Part shown: positions 1-9,269 of the stretch, piece by piece | Layout of the letters: each line of letters starts with the position of its first letter | How positions within the stretch are numbered: the stretch's first letter is position 1 | NCBI GenBank assembly: GCA_021030915.1 | Contig: JAGEMR010000024.1 | Coordinates: forward strand, 186,001-250,000 | Length of the DNA stretch: 64,000 bases | Source: Astrothelium macrocarpum | Lineage: Eukaryota; Ascomycota; Dothideomycetes; Trypetheliales; Trypetheliaceae | Direction: 5' to 3' | Notes under the pieces: generated by a model | What the model saw: only the letters and a program-made list of their open reading frames with translations | The model's database searches: none | Told to the model about the DNA's origin: nothing | Made by a program: the position numbers and the translations under genes

Positions 1-1133
1 GGAGACCAGTCATTCATCGATTTTCCCACTATCCACTTCCAGTCCTCTTACCTTGGCCTATGGAAGCGCCTATATAGGACTTCTCTTCTCGGCTGTTAGC
101 TACGGGGCTTTACAAGGCTTCTCTACCTTGCAGATCAGGAGTGAAAGTAGAAGATTCATAAGGTATATAGCGATACTGTTGTGGGAGAACCTGTCAAATG
201 CGTTCTAGCTACATGGTATTTTGGATAGATGAGAGGATACCTGGGTACCTCTGCAAATGAGAACTCCTGTAGGGAAAAATTGTGTATTCCTGATGACTAA
301 GATGTCGTCGCATCCGTATCGCCGACGCATCCGAATCGCGGCTCACTACCCATTCTCCTAAACTATCTATTTCCAACATCAGCCATACTTACTCATGTAA
401 GTGAAGGAGATGTGAAGTCTCAAAATACAAAGCGCCAATAAAAGATAGAAGGCAGATGGTTAAGTAAGTACCTGAAGGGGAGAGAGATGATAGTGAAAGG
501 AGAAAGGGTAACAAAACGTGGGACAAAAGATCGAAAATCTCGAACAATGAACAAACGAGACTCGACATTCAGTTGTTCTGGCTTCCTACGTGATCCAGCT
601 GGCGGATCCATAGAGATCCATCAAGTGCGATCTCGCGATAAAAGAGCTCTTAACATCAGTTCTTACTTTCATGGGGCCGCTTCATTATTTTGCTAAATTC
701 TCCGAACTGTTTCATGGTTCTCTCATAACTGATCTCAAAAGGAACGGAACACAATCCATGACGCCTTTTCCGCCCCTACAGCCTTATACATTCGAGCACG
801 AATTCAGAAAGCCAGCAGCATGGTTTAATGAATCTAATCGTTTTGAGGCAATCGCTCGTGTTTCGAGGATGCAGATCGGGCTCAAGCCGCTTGGAAACTG
901 AGAGCGGATTATCGGTCTTTCCATCGTTATATCTGGTTTCAACTTCCTCTTGAATCGTTTCGCTAATAGCTTACGGGACTATGGCTTGCTACTAAGATTC
1001 ATCAAATCACTTATATATGTCTACTATGCTATGATTGGAGCAAGAGTGTATTTCGTGAAGTGCCAAAAATGGAAACGTAAAGGCCTCACAAGAAGCAAGA
1101 TGCGTATAAGTGAATGTGGTGAGACTAAGCTTA
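1..1133. other. No gene recognised (window start)
   Basis: Only short open frames without recognisable domains occur here. The one structured stretch is a pair of adjacent 17-base units at 309-325 and 326-342 that match at 14 of 17 positions. The region may be the promoter side of a gene lying to the left of the window. Confidence 0.5.
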
Positions 1134-1687
1134 TCAGACAGCCTTGCCGTCTTGGACATAGACCTCCTCGTATCCAATCCTACGCATTATCTTGGACCTT
1201 TCAAATAATTGGTCCTCATCCGGCTCTACTTTCTCTTTAAAGAATGGATCTGCAGCAAGTTTTTGGAGGACGTCGGGGCTCTCGAAGAGACATTCAGCAT
1301 GTCCATCAAAATCGAGCGAGTCGGCCTGGTCATGAACACCGAACGTCATCCCAGCCATTTCAATTGGAGTGTGAAACTGCACAGAAAGAGTATGAGCCTT
1401 TTTCATCGAAACTCCGAAGGATGCCCTGACCTGCGTGTATCGATACACACCGTTTCGTGCCAACCAGTCCTTTAGCAATGGACCATGACCCTCGGACCAC
1501 CGTCTGTTGCATAAGAAGACCCAGTGAGCCATTTTCAGAGAGCTCAAGCTTCTCACTGAATGCTTCTTTGAACAATGCCGAGCTCTGATGCAACTTACTT
1601 GTGGAACTCCTCGGATGACAGCGATGGATGTCGCTTGAGATAAACATCCAAACGAAACAGGCGTTTTTTCACAGGTTCGGAAGCCAT
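1134..1687 (-). CDS. EthD domain-containing protein (dimeric alpha-beta barrel)
   Basis: Two exons, 1599-1687 and 1134-1503, with a 95-base GT-AG intron, give 152 residues. The start is the first ATG of the spliced frame and opens with MASEPVKKRLFRLDVYLKRH. The N-terminal part contains SSEEFHKRWSEGHGPLLKDW, the EEF...W...HGP signature of EthD proteins, and it is created exactly by the splice. The C-terminal half has a second ferredoxin-like strand set ending in ADPFFKEKVEPDEDQLFERS and a terminal VQDGKAV. Fungal members of this family often sit near polyketide or aromatic degradation genes and some catalyse decarboxylation or ring modification, but none of those neighbours is in view, so the substrate is unknown. 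The family assignment is firm; the function is open. Confidence 0.85.
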
Positions 1688-3035
1688 GACAAGTCGATTG
1701 CTTTCGGAATTCACACTTGATGGTAGACAAACACGTCTCTCTTGTCAGCTTTCATAACATGCTGCGCTGTAATCCTTGCGTAGGGACTCTGATGCAACTT
1801 AAGTCCACATCTCCGTCAGGCCTTCTAGAAGTATCTGCTATCAGTTTACCGATTCGGATTATCTCTGGGATTGCCAGTCCTTGAGAACGTAGACTGGGTT
1901 CCCAATTTATTTCTCTAACTAATAGAACCTGGTCCAAAGTTTAGCTAAAAAAAACTTATGACCCTAACCTTAATTTTGAGATAAGCACCAAGTTAGAGAC
2001 CAGCTCTTAGCGGCAATAGCTAAGCCTAGAGTAGAAGCTTCGTTAATAGTTGATAATCCTAACAATAGTCTCGATCATTTAGCGTGGATTGGATGGGATT
2101 ACTCCGTAGGATTGTTGGCTTTTCAAGACCCACAACTCGTTGCACTGAAGCAAACTCCCGGATACAATTTTGGATTTCTATAGTTCCTCAGTTGACTAGC
2201 ACGACATGTTCCAATCGTAATTATCACCTGGCAACAAGTAGAAGGGTCTCACGTCGCTGGGATAATTGTAAGAAAAAGCACTGTTGCTGACAATTCACCC
2301 ATCCAGGATTACAATGGTTTACTTTCATTCCAACTTACATGACTCAGGACCCGAAAGGCTGCATACGAGGCAGACGCCACAGAATTGGTCGATATGCACG
2401 AAGCGCACATGTGCCGCAATGAGCGCAACCGCGTGGGGTCTATATTTCGGTACCGTGAGTCTGTGCTTCTCGAATGAATAATGCAACCACCATGAACCTC
2501 GTCTGACAAGTCCTCGGGAATGTAAGGAATATCGCGGACCGCGTCTAAATTACTCACAATTCTCATGCTTCAAAGAATTTCAACAACAATCATTCTAACT
2601 ATTGAAAATGGTTCACTGTACTGTCTTCAATCGTACGAAATTGTGACCTGAGTCTCCTCAGCATTAATTAGCTAAATCAGCTTTTGCGATTCGCGAAATT
2701 TCTTGTTGCAGCTCTTGGTAACGTGCCCATAAATCTACATTTTCGGTAGGGCGTGGGTATTTTCCGTTAGTGGGAGGGGATATGGTAAAGTATTCGGACT
2801 TCAACAAAACTGGCTCTGGGAAGTATGGTAAAATCTTTGTGAAGGTATCGATTTGCATTGCTGGTGAAAGTCAACAACAAAAGGGCCAAAATATCAAATA
2901 AAAGCAGTGTGTTTGTAGATGTGTCATGCAATCATCATGTAGCGATGAGGCGAGATATCACCCTGAAGCCATTTCTTAATGATATATACACAGAAGGTCT
3001 GCGATTTAAGTCGGGAACAGATTAAGACAATTTCT
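1688..3035. other. Intergenic, one doubtful small ORF
   Basis: No conserved gene is recognised. Short frames on both strands lack domains. The stretch around 1930-2060 is locally A+T-rich. The only frame with an ATG and reasonable codon content is the 64-residue one listed separately. Confidence 0.4.
2664..2858 (-). CDS. Doubtful small protein (64 residues)
   Basis: A frame opening with an ATG (MQIDTFTKILPYFPEPVLL) and ending in ISRIAKADLAN. It is hydrophilic, with a helical C-terminal third and no signal peptide or cysteine motif. I recognise no family. It could be a true small gene, the last exon of a longer one, or chance; the intergenic setting gives no help. Confidence 0.2.
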   Translation of the reverse strand: MQIDTFTKILPYFPEPVLLKSEYFTISPPTNGKYPRPTENVDLWARYQELQQEISRIAKADLAN

Positions 3036-3043
3036 TCAAAAGG
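3023..3043. repeat. 21-bp direct repeat, copy at helicase stop codon
   Basis: The 21 bases here are identical to 4543-4563 inside the same helicase gene. In this copy the frame differs, and the shared sequence supplies the TGA stop after RTF. Confidence 0.85.
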
Positions 3044-6000
3044 TCCTTTTTGGCGGCGGCCAACCGCTGTGAATACTCCTCCGCGCACCAAGGGTCCTCC
3101 TCGCTGGTTTCGACTGAGCATGAAGTTGTGACATGCTCGTACTGTGTAGTGTAGTTGCGGGCGTGAAGCTCGGAAGAGTCTCGTCCGCAGTTTGCAGCGG
3201 ACTCAATAGAGGTGAATGATTTTCAAGATCTGGATTGGGATTTTCTTCGGGTTTAGTAGGAGAACTAGACAGAAAAGCGTAGTCTTTTTTCATGTGACTA
3301 GTTCCCTCTGTTGTGTTGAATGTGCGTCGCCCAGGAAGCGGCGCTTTACTTGGTTTCCGATTACTGAGCTCTGCGGGAATCGCTGGTGGGCGGGAGTACA
3401 ACATGTTGTTATGAACTTCTCGTAGTACTTCTTCTGATCTCAAGTTTGTTGTTACTTTTTGAGTTGTGCTAGCACCATGCAGATGTTTCAAGTCACCGGA
3501 TGTCGCCGCCTTTCCAACAAAGAAAGAGGCAATATTTCCTTGATTGCTTGTCTGTTTATTTCTAGCTTTTTGCTTGATCCTTTTCGATTCTTGACGCTCA
3601 CTTTGTTCTATTTTGACCTGGCCAGTTGCTTCAATGTTCATGACAGCACTCCGTTCCTGAGCCTGTTGGAAGTGCGTGCCAGCAGTGGTGAATCCTGACT
3701 GGTGCGATGCTGAATATTCTGAACGCTTCTCGAAAGCCTGCATGGTAGTCGATGCGGAAGCAAAGCCGAGATTTGAAGAAAACCTACTAGACAGAGGTCC
3801 CTCAACCCTTCGGCGCTTCATCGTCGTCTGTAGAATGTCCACATCTTTACCCAGGAACGCATCCCAGTTCGATGTCTCCGGAACAGGATCCTCTCCGTCT
3901 AATGGCCACACATCATCTTCCACCTGTTCCGTGACGTTACGTGCTTCCTCGATCGCTTCAAGTGATGGGGTGGGACGATTCAAGATCTGGGCTAAGCCGC
4001 GGACAGCCATCCTGTCGATTGTTGGGCCTTGCGCACTAAAGTATCCAGTCATTGAAGGATCGTCTACAAAAGGTGATAGCGTAGTCTGCTCTCTTTGCGA
4101 ATTTTTCATTGGACAGCTGAGAAGCAAAAGACTTTGCGCACGAGTCATGCCCACATACAAAAGTCGCCTCTCCTCATCCGTGTCCTCTGCGCGAGAATGA
4201 GGGATCGATCCTTCATATACGGCTGGGATGAAAACTATCGGCCACTCGAGACCTTTTGCTGCATGGATGGTAGATATTGTGACCTGTTCCATGGTTGCAT
4301 CATCATGCTTCTCAGCTTCAGTGGAGAGAGCAACGTTACCCAAAAAGATGGCTAACGCATCCTCGGAAACGACCAACTCGCGCTGTTCCATTCCTTCGAC
4401 AGCTGGCAATGTTTCTTCGGCAAATTTTTCGCCTTGGGCGATCGCCGATGAAACTTCAGACGCTTGGGCAATCAGCTCTTGAACGTTGGCCCAACGTGTA
4501 TCTAGCTCTTCTTCAGGATGTGCACGACGAAGGAAATCTTTGTAAGACAATTTCTTCAAAAGGCATTCAATCAGCGCTGGTAGAGAGTTATCTTGGCTTT
4601 GCTGTCCATCTTGGCAAGGGACGCGTTGTTTTGCTTGAAGTGTCAATATGACATTTGCGAATGCCTCAAGTCCTTTCTGAGTCGAGGTCGTGAGCTTCGT
4701 CTTAGGTTTTCGTTCGCCACGTGCGGCTTTGAGGACGATATCCCACAGTGAACTTCCTTGTTCTCGTGCTTCCTGAAGCAGAGCTTCTGTCGTGGTCTCT
4801 GATATCCTTCTTGCAGGAATGTTGATAACTCGAACAACGGCATCATTGTGATCTGGCTGATGGATGACACGTAGATAATCGAGGATTTGCTTAACTTCTT
4901 GTCGGTCGAAGAACTTGACTCCACCAACCATGCGGTATGGAATGCCCTCTTTACCAAATGCGGACTCAATATGTCTTGAAAGATAGGAAGAGCGAAGTAG
5001 AATCGAAAAATCACCGTAGTTCAAAAGCCCAGCAGTCAATTTCCGAAATCGTTTCATTTCTGCAACGATCCATGCAGACTCAGCTGCGGCCGAAGGCACT
5101 TTGCGAAAAGTGGGCCGTTCTCCACGACAATGCGTCGCCCGGAGCTTTTTCTTGTGCCTCCCCTCATCTTGTTCGATGATTTGCTGAGCAGTCTCGAGAA
5201 TAGAGCGGGAGGATCGGTAATTCTCCTCCAAATTAATCAGATGAAACCCTCTGTACCTCTCTTGCATCTTATTCAGATTTTCAAGTTCTGCAGATCGGAA
5301 ACTGTATATACTCTGGTCTGGATCACCGACTATAGTGATCTTTTCTTTTCTTTGAGCAAACAGACACATGAGATCAAATTGGACAACATTTGTATCCTGA
5401 AACTCATCGATCAACACGGCCTCGATATTAGAAACGCATTGTGGGTGCCGACTCAAGAGATCTTTGCAACGAAGGAGGAGGTCATCATAATCTAACAAGT
5501 TAGAGGCTCGTAAAGCGGCCTCGTACTCTCCGTACACAATTGCAAATTCATGCTCGTCGGCCTTTTTGGAAGAAGCATTGTAATCTTCTGGACTAATACA
5601 ACGCGCTTTGAGTTTGGAGATCCGTGCGCGAGCCTTGGCTGGCTCAATTCCGAGTTTGTGGTTTTTTATAATTCGTTTGATGGAAGCAAGAGAATCCGAG
5701 GTGTCAGCAACACCGAAATTCTTAGGTATGCCAATGTAATGACCGTAAATGACGAGGTAACGTCGAGCTACCGAGTGGAATGTTCCCAAGATTAGTCGTT
5801 TTTCCTTTCCTTCGCCGATGAATTGCCTAATTCTCCCTTTCATCTCGCGGGCAGCCTTAATAGTGAATGTACAGACAATGATGTTGGAGGGGTCGAAGCC
5901 ATCGTGGTCGATGTGATACGCGACGCGCGAAGTGAGTGTTTTCGTCTTGCCCGAGCCTGGTGGGGCCAGAACTTGCAGCACTGAAGCCGGCGAAGTGACC

Positions 6001-6044
6001 GCATCGCGTTGATTTCCATTCAAAGTGTCAAAAATGGAATTCAT
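3036..6044 (-). CDS. UvrD/Rep-family 3'-5' DNA helicase, Srs2-like
   Basis: A single exon of 1002 residues starting at an ATG. All SF1A motifs are visible: Q-motif (LNGNQRDAV, about 8-16), Walker A APPGSGKT (27-34), Walker B/DExx IDEFQD (212-217), motif III GDPDQSIYSFR (240-250), motif V with TIHAAKGLEW (to about 601), and motif VI EERRLLYVGMTRAQ (624-637). This is the eukaryotic UvrD/Srs2 type, which strips Rad51 filaments and acts at stalled forks. The region after residue 650 is disordered and basic, and holds QGNIASFF (835-842), a perfect PCNA-interacting PIP box. I saw no clear SUMO-binding motif at the C-terminus. The last coding bases, around the stop, are part of a 21-bp exact copy of sequence inside the gene (see findings). 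It could also be named as a fungal Hmi1/PcrA-like helicase, but size and PIP box favour Srs2. Confidence 0.93.
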   Translation of the reverse strand: MNSIFDTLNGNQRDAVTSPASVLQVLAPPGSGKTKTLTSRVAYHIDHDGFDPSNIIVCTFTIKAAREMKGRIRQFIGEGKEKRLILGTFHSVARRYLVIYGHYIGIPKNFGVADTSDSLASIKRIIKNHKLGIEPAKARARISKLKARCISPEDYNASSKKADEHEFAIVYGEYEAALRASNLLDYDDLLLRCKDLLSRHPQCVSNIEAVLIDEFQDTNVVQFDLMCLFAQRKEKITIVGDPDQSIYSFRSAELENLNKMQERYRGFHLINLEENYRSSRSILETAQQIIEQDEGRHKKKLRATHCRGERPTFRKVPSAAAESAWIVAEMKRFRKLTAGLLNYGDFSILLRSSYLSRHIESAFGKEGIPYRMVGGVKFFDRQEVKQILDYLRVIHQPDHNDAVVRVINIPARRISETTTEALLQEAREQGSSLWDIVLKAARGERKPKTKLTTSTQKGLEAFANVILTLQAKQRVPCQDGQQSQDNSLPALIECLLKKLSYKDFLRRAHPEEELDTRWANVQELIAQASEVSSAIAQGEKFAEETLPAVEGMEQRELVVSEDALAIFLGNVALSTEAEKHDDATMEQVTISTIHAAKGLEWPIVFIPAVYEGSIPHSRAEDTDEERRLLYVGMTRAQSLLLLSCPMKNSQREQTTLSPFVDDPSMTGYFSAQGPTIDRMAVRGLAQILNRPTPSLEAIEEARNVTEQVEDDVWPLDGEDPVPETSNWDAFLGKDVDILQTTMKRRRVEGPLSSRFSSNLGFASASTTMQAFEKRSEYSASHQSGFTTAGTHFQQAQERSAVMNIEATGQVKIEQSERQESKRIKQKARNKQTSNQGNIASFFVGKAATSGDLKHLHGASTTQKVTTNLRSEEVLREVHNNMLYSRPPAIPAELSNRKPSKAPLPGRRTFNTTEGTSHMKKDYAFLSSSPTKPEENPNPDLENHSPLLSPLQTADETLPSFTPATTLHSTSMSQLHAQSKPARRTLGARRSIHSGWPPPKRTF
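4543..4563. repeat. 21-bp direct repeat, internal helicase copy
   Basis: Identical to 3023-3043. Here it encodes part of LLKKLS in the 2B region of the helicase, so this copy is presumably the original. Confidence 0.85.
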
Positions 6045-6672
6045 TTGGTTTCAGCTGAGCATTGCTTGACACGCAAAGGAGGATCGGTTAACAACAGCAA
6101 ACACGCTATCTCGGCCGCGGCACGCGAGCTCACGTGACACCCGCGTTCGAGTTGGTGGCAATCACGTTAGCTTCATATACTTCATCTCAATATTACAAGA
6201 CAGTGAAAATTTAGTATTCAAGGATGTCTTTTATCCTGATGTGCTGGAGCATGAACACTCAATCATAGTCGCTGTACTTCCCATTGACGCTACAGTACCT
6301 GCTTACTAAATTCTATGACATTCTCGCTAATTAATGAAATCACACAAGCGCAACTCTACGTCAATCCTCGAGGCATGTATCCGGAAGAAGATAATCGGCC
6401 CCAAATAGACTGTATTGCTCTACCCTACAAAATATACCTTGATCATCACGAATAGTGTTCAACTTCGAATATGATCTCAAACAATGCAGACTGTGGCTGC
6501 TTGGAGCCTGTCGTATTGTTGAAGAACGTGTCAAATTCAATACTAGAAAAATCAGTCGAAACAAACTCTAGCTCCAATACCTATCCCAAATTGAGGCCCA
6601 TACAGTATCATGCCCCATTCACCACCTCTTATATCATATCTTGTTCTGCCTTTCACTATCATAAGATCCATC
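6045..6672. other. Intergenic between helicase and repeat-rich protein
   Basis: The first 120 bases contain the promoter region of the helicase, with a GC-rich stretch around 6110-6150. No other conserved frame is visible. Confidence 0.5.
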
Positions 6673-7401
6673 CTATTCGACCGTCGAGACGTCGTCACAT
6701 AGCTTTGGATTGAAGCGAGGATCTTTTAATATATCTATCGTATCGTCACCTTCATCTTCATCATTTCCGAAGATGGAAGTCGGCGTCGGCCGCGCAGATT
6801 TCCTGGTACGACTGGTTGGTTGCCTTGTAGGAAAGTCCTGCCTCGTATTCTTAAGGCCTCGAGTCGAAGACGCAAAATTAGTGGAATTGTTGGTTATCTT
6901 GCTCGCGGTTTGGGGGCCAAGCGAAGTAGAGGTAGAATCAGAAGTTGACCTTGTTGACAGGGCTGGATCGTTTCCAGCAGTCCATTTCTTCGAGTGCTTC
7001 ATTCCGTCAGACTTCATTTCCTCCGAGTCAGTATGCAGCTTCTTCGATTCGATATTTCCATCTCCAAGCCTTTCCTGGATCCTTCGCTTCTTGGGTGGAG
7101 AAGGGTCTCCCAAGTCACCAATTTTGGAACTTCGTTTCTTCGATTCAGGATGTGCGTTCTTGATGCTTTCCTTTTTAACCATCCGCTTCTCCGAGCTGGG
7201 AAGAGGGTTCTCCGAGGTTTCATCACCGGCTGTCCGTTTCTTCGATTCAGGGAGTGCATTTCTCGAGGCTTCCTTTTCGGCTCTCCGCTTCCTGTACACA
7301 CCAAGAAAGCCGTTGTGTTTTTCCCTTTCGTCCTCCCGCTTTCCTCTGTCAAGCTCTGCGCACCTGTCATGAAAATGCTCCCAAGTATCCGAAGGTGCCA
7401 T
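6673..7401 (-). CDS. Basic, disordered protein with 17-residue repeats
   Basis: A single exon of 242 residues with an ATG start. The N-terminus (WEHFHDRCAELDRGKREDER) is predicted helical and charged. Residues of about 38-108 form four degenerate repeats of roughly 17 residues, each opening with (K/E)KR and closing with an (N/D)PxP or NAxPES motif, for example KKRTAGDETSENPLPSS and EKRMVKKESIKNAHPES. Serine/threonine-rich sequence follows, then an acidic FGNDEDEGDDTIDIL segment and DPRFNPKL. Composition suggests a nuclear or nucleolar protein. I do not recognise a family; the conserved-looking ends (W-E-H-F at the start and DPRFNP at the end) are what a profile search would pick up. Confidence 0.6.
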   Translation of the reverse strand: MAPSDTWEHFHDRCAELDRGKREDEREKHNGFLGVYRKRRAEKEASRNALPESKKRTAGDETSENPLPSSEKRMVKKESIKNAHPESKKRSSKIGDLGDPSPPKKRRIQERLGDGNIESKKLHTDSEEMKSDGMKHSKKWTAGNDPALSTRSTSDSTSTSLGPQTASKITNNSTNFASSTRGLKNTRQDFPTRQPTSRTRKSARPTPTSIFGNDEDEGDDTIDILKDPRFNPKLCDDVSTVE

Positions 7402-8019
7402 TGCCGTACCAAACTTTGCCTTTAAGAAGCAAAACTAGCCTCAAAAGATGCTTCTTTGCGCGAAGAGACGCCACTTGCGCTGCGACCGAAAAAACAACGA
7501 CCAAGATGCGTAAAGTGATGGGAAGAATGCAGAGAGTTTTTTTTTTTTAATGGAGAAGTGGGTTCTGATGTCGCTTTCGGGCTTCTAGATTTGCTAGTTG
7601 ATCTTGACCTCTGTGTGGGTTTGTGGGTGTAGATGAACTAATACAGGACCAAGACTGAAAATATTTAGAAAGTGGTAATGCAGGCCATGGCAAAAATGTA
7701 ATGAGCCTTTTAATACTCCCTTACGTTTTTGCCTACAATTTAATCGGTAGTGTTCATATTCGGCCTACTTGAGCGATTATGGTTCAGCCTAGGGTATTTT
7801 GGTAAGCTTCACAAACCTTCCCACAATAGCCCTTACCGCTTCTCAATCCATATTTACTCCTATTGCGTCCACCAAGATAATTTGGTCGATACAAAATCGG
7901 TACAGTCCGTACAGGCCTCATGTATAAATGCGTTCCATGTGATCGTAGCAAGTGTATTACTTCTATTGTGTCCTGTAGATAGTAGCATACCAAGAATGCA
8001 AAAATCCTGTGATGCAGAT
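7402..8019. other. Intergenic
   Basis: Contains a 12-base T tract at 7537-7548 upstream of the repeat-rich protein gene. No conserved coding frame is visible; frames at 7750-8079 on the plus strand run antisense to the FKBP gene end. Confidence 0.5.
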
Positions 8020-8535
8020 TCACAGCTCATCTTTAGGGACGCCTGCAATGCCCACGAGCTCCGTTTCAAAAACTTCTGATTATTAGCCATCTTGTTCGAA
8101 GCCCAGCAAAGATAGCAAGACGAACCTAATACACTATTCGCTGGTATAGGGCCCATGCCCCTTTGACCATAGCCGTATTCGGGCTGAATGGTCAATTTCC
8201 TCTTCTCTCCAACACACATATCCAATAGGCCTTCGTCCCATCCCTTAATGACGGCGCCCTTTCCAACAAAGAACGATAGAGGTTGGCCACGGTTGTAAGA
8301 AGCATCAAACTCGGTTCCATCAGCTTCGAGAGTACCACGGTAACTGTCAACTATGCATTAGCACACTGGTAACTTGCTATAATGATTGGATCACTGACTG
8401 GACATCAACTTTGTCACCAGATTTAGTCTTGCGTTCACATTCGACAGGTGTTGTGACCTCGATGTCAAGGGGCTTTTCTAGGGCATGGACAAGGGCTAAA
8501 AGGGCGACAATGGTTGAGAAGATTGAAAGATTCAT
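8020..8535 (-). CDS. FKBP-type peptidyl-prolyl cis-trans isomerase, ER-resident (FKBP2/Fpr2 type)
   Basis: Three exons (8399-8535, 8126-8343, 8020-8075; introns of 55 and 50 bases) encode 136 residues. Residues 1-19 are a signal peptide (MNLSIFSTIVALLALVHA). The FKBP fold is complete: HYRGTLEADGTEFDASY, GWDEGLLDMCVGEKRKLTI, the PEYGYGQRGMGPIPANS flap, and FETELVGI at the last strand. The protein ends in KDEL, an ER-retrieval signal, so it should catalyse prolyl isomerisation in the ER lumen and be a target of FK506. Each splice restores a conserved residue, which supports the model. The KDEL form is notable because many fungi use HDEL. Confidence 0.95.
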
Positions 8536-9269
8536 CTTGAAGACGGTTGCGTAGGGCCGAAAATATTGCAGGTCAAGATGTCAAGGTATCAGTCACGCTG
8601 TATTCCGTACTTGAGCAGAATTGAATTGGGAATCTTCACTTTTAGCGGGGTAATCTCGGGTTCCTGAATGCAAGCCCTGGCGACACTACACTTCCATTAC
8701 TTTGCAACACAAATCTGTGTCCCTGACGGACTTGTTCAACGCCCTACAAAACTCAATGCCCTATCAGACCCAATGCCGAATCAGAGTCGGCTCCCCGAAA
8801 CCAGATTCGACGGCCTACGAAACTTGATACCCTACGAAGCACGATGCCCTACAGGATTTAATATCCTACAATGCTCAACGCCTTGTTTGAGCTAATACCC
8901 TACGCAACCCAAAGCTCTACGCGATTAATGCTCCGAAACGCTTAACACTCTACAAATTTCAGTAGCGTATGCGAGCCATTGCCTTGTAAGGTCTAATCGC
9001 TTCCAAGGGGCAGAGGCCAGAGGACGTCGACGGACGCAAAGTTCACAGCCGCGCACATTGCACGGGAAGAGAAGACCCTACGACAAACTCGGATATAAGG
9101 TTATCAGATCGGATGCAGTGCCAGGAGCCGTTAATCCAGCGGCAGCTACCGAGTTTGTGGAGTATTGCACAAGAAGCGCGCCAAGGAAGTGGTCACTTTT
9201 GATGTGCTCGCCGTCGTTGAGATGACCTAACATTAAATTGACATCGCGTTGAAACTCTACGGGATTTTC
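8536..9269. other. Intergenic with 17-bp repeat array
   Basis: No gene recognised. Most of the interval is a degenerate 17-bp repeat array, listed separately. A GC-richer segment follows at 9000-9100. Confidence 0.5.
8737..9010. repeat. Degenerate 17-bp tandem repeat, about 16 units
   Basis: Read in register from 8737, successive 17-base units resemble each other: caacgccctacaaaact, caatgccctatcagacc, cgatgccctacaggatt, taataccctacgcaacc and so on. A rough consensus is YAATRCCCTACRAAACY. About 16 units can be placed to 9010, decaying at both ends, and a fainter continuation may reach back to 8669. Units differ by several substitutions but almost no indels, so the array is old. It sits between convergent and tandem minus-strand genes and does not encode anything recognisable. 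Confidence 0.8.

Noticed and set aside
8737..9010. CRISPR-like array
   Set aside because: Units are contiguous with no spacers and the genome is eukaryotic.
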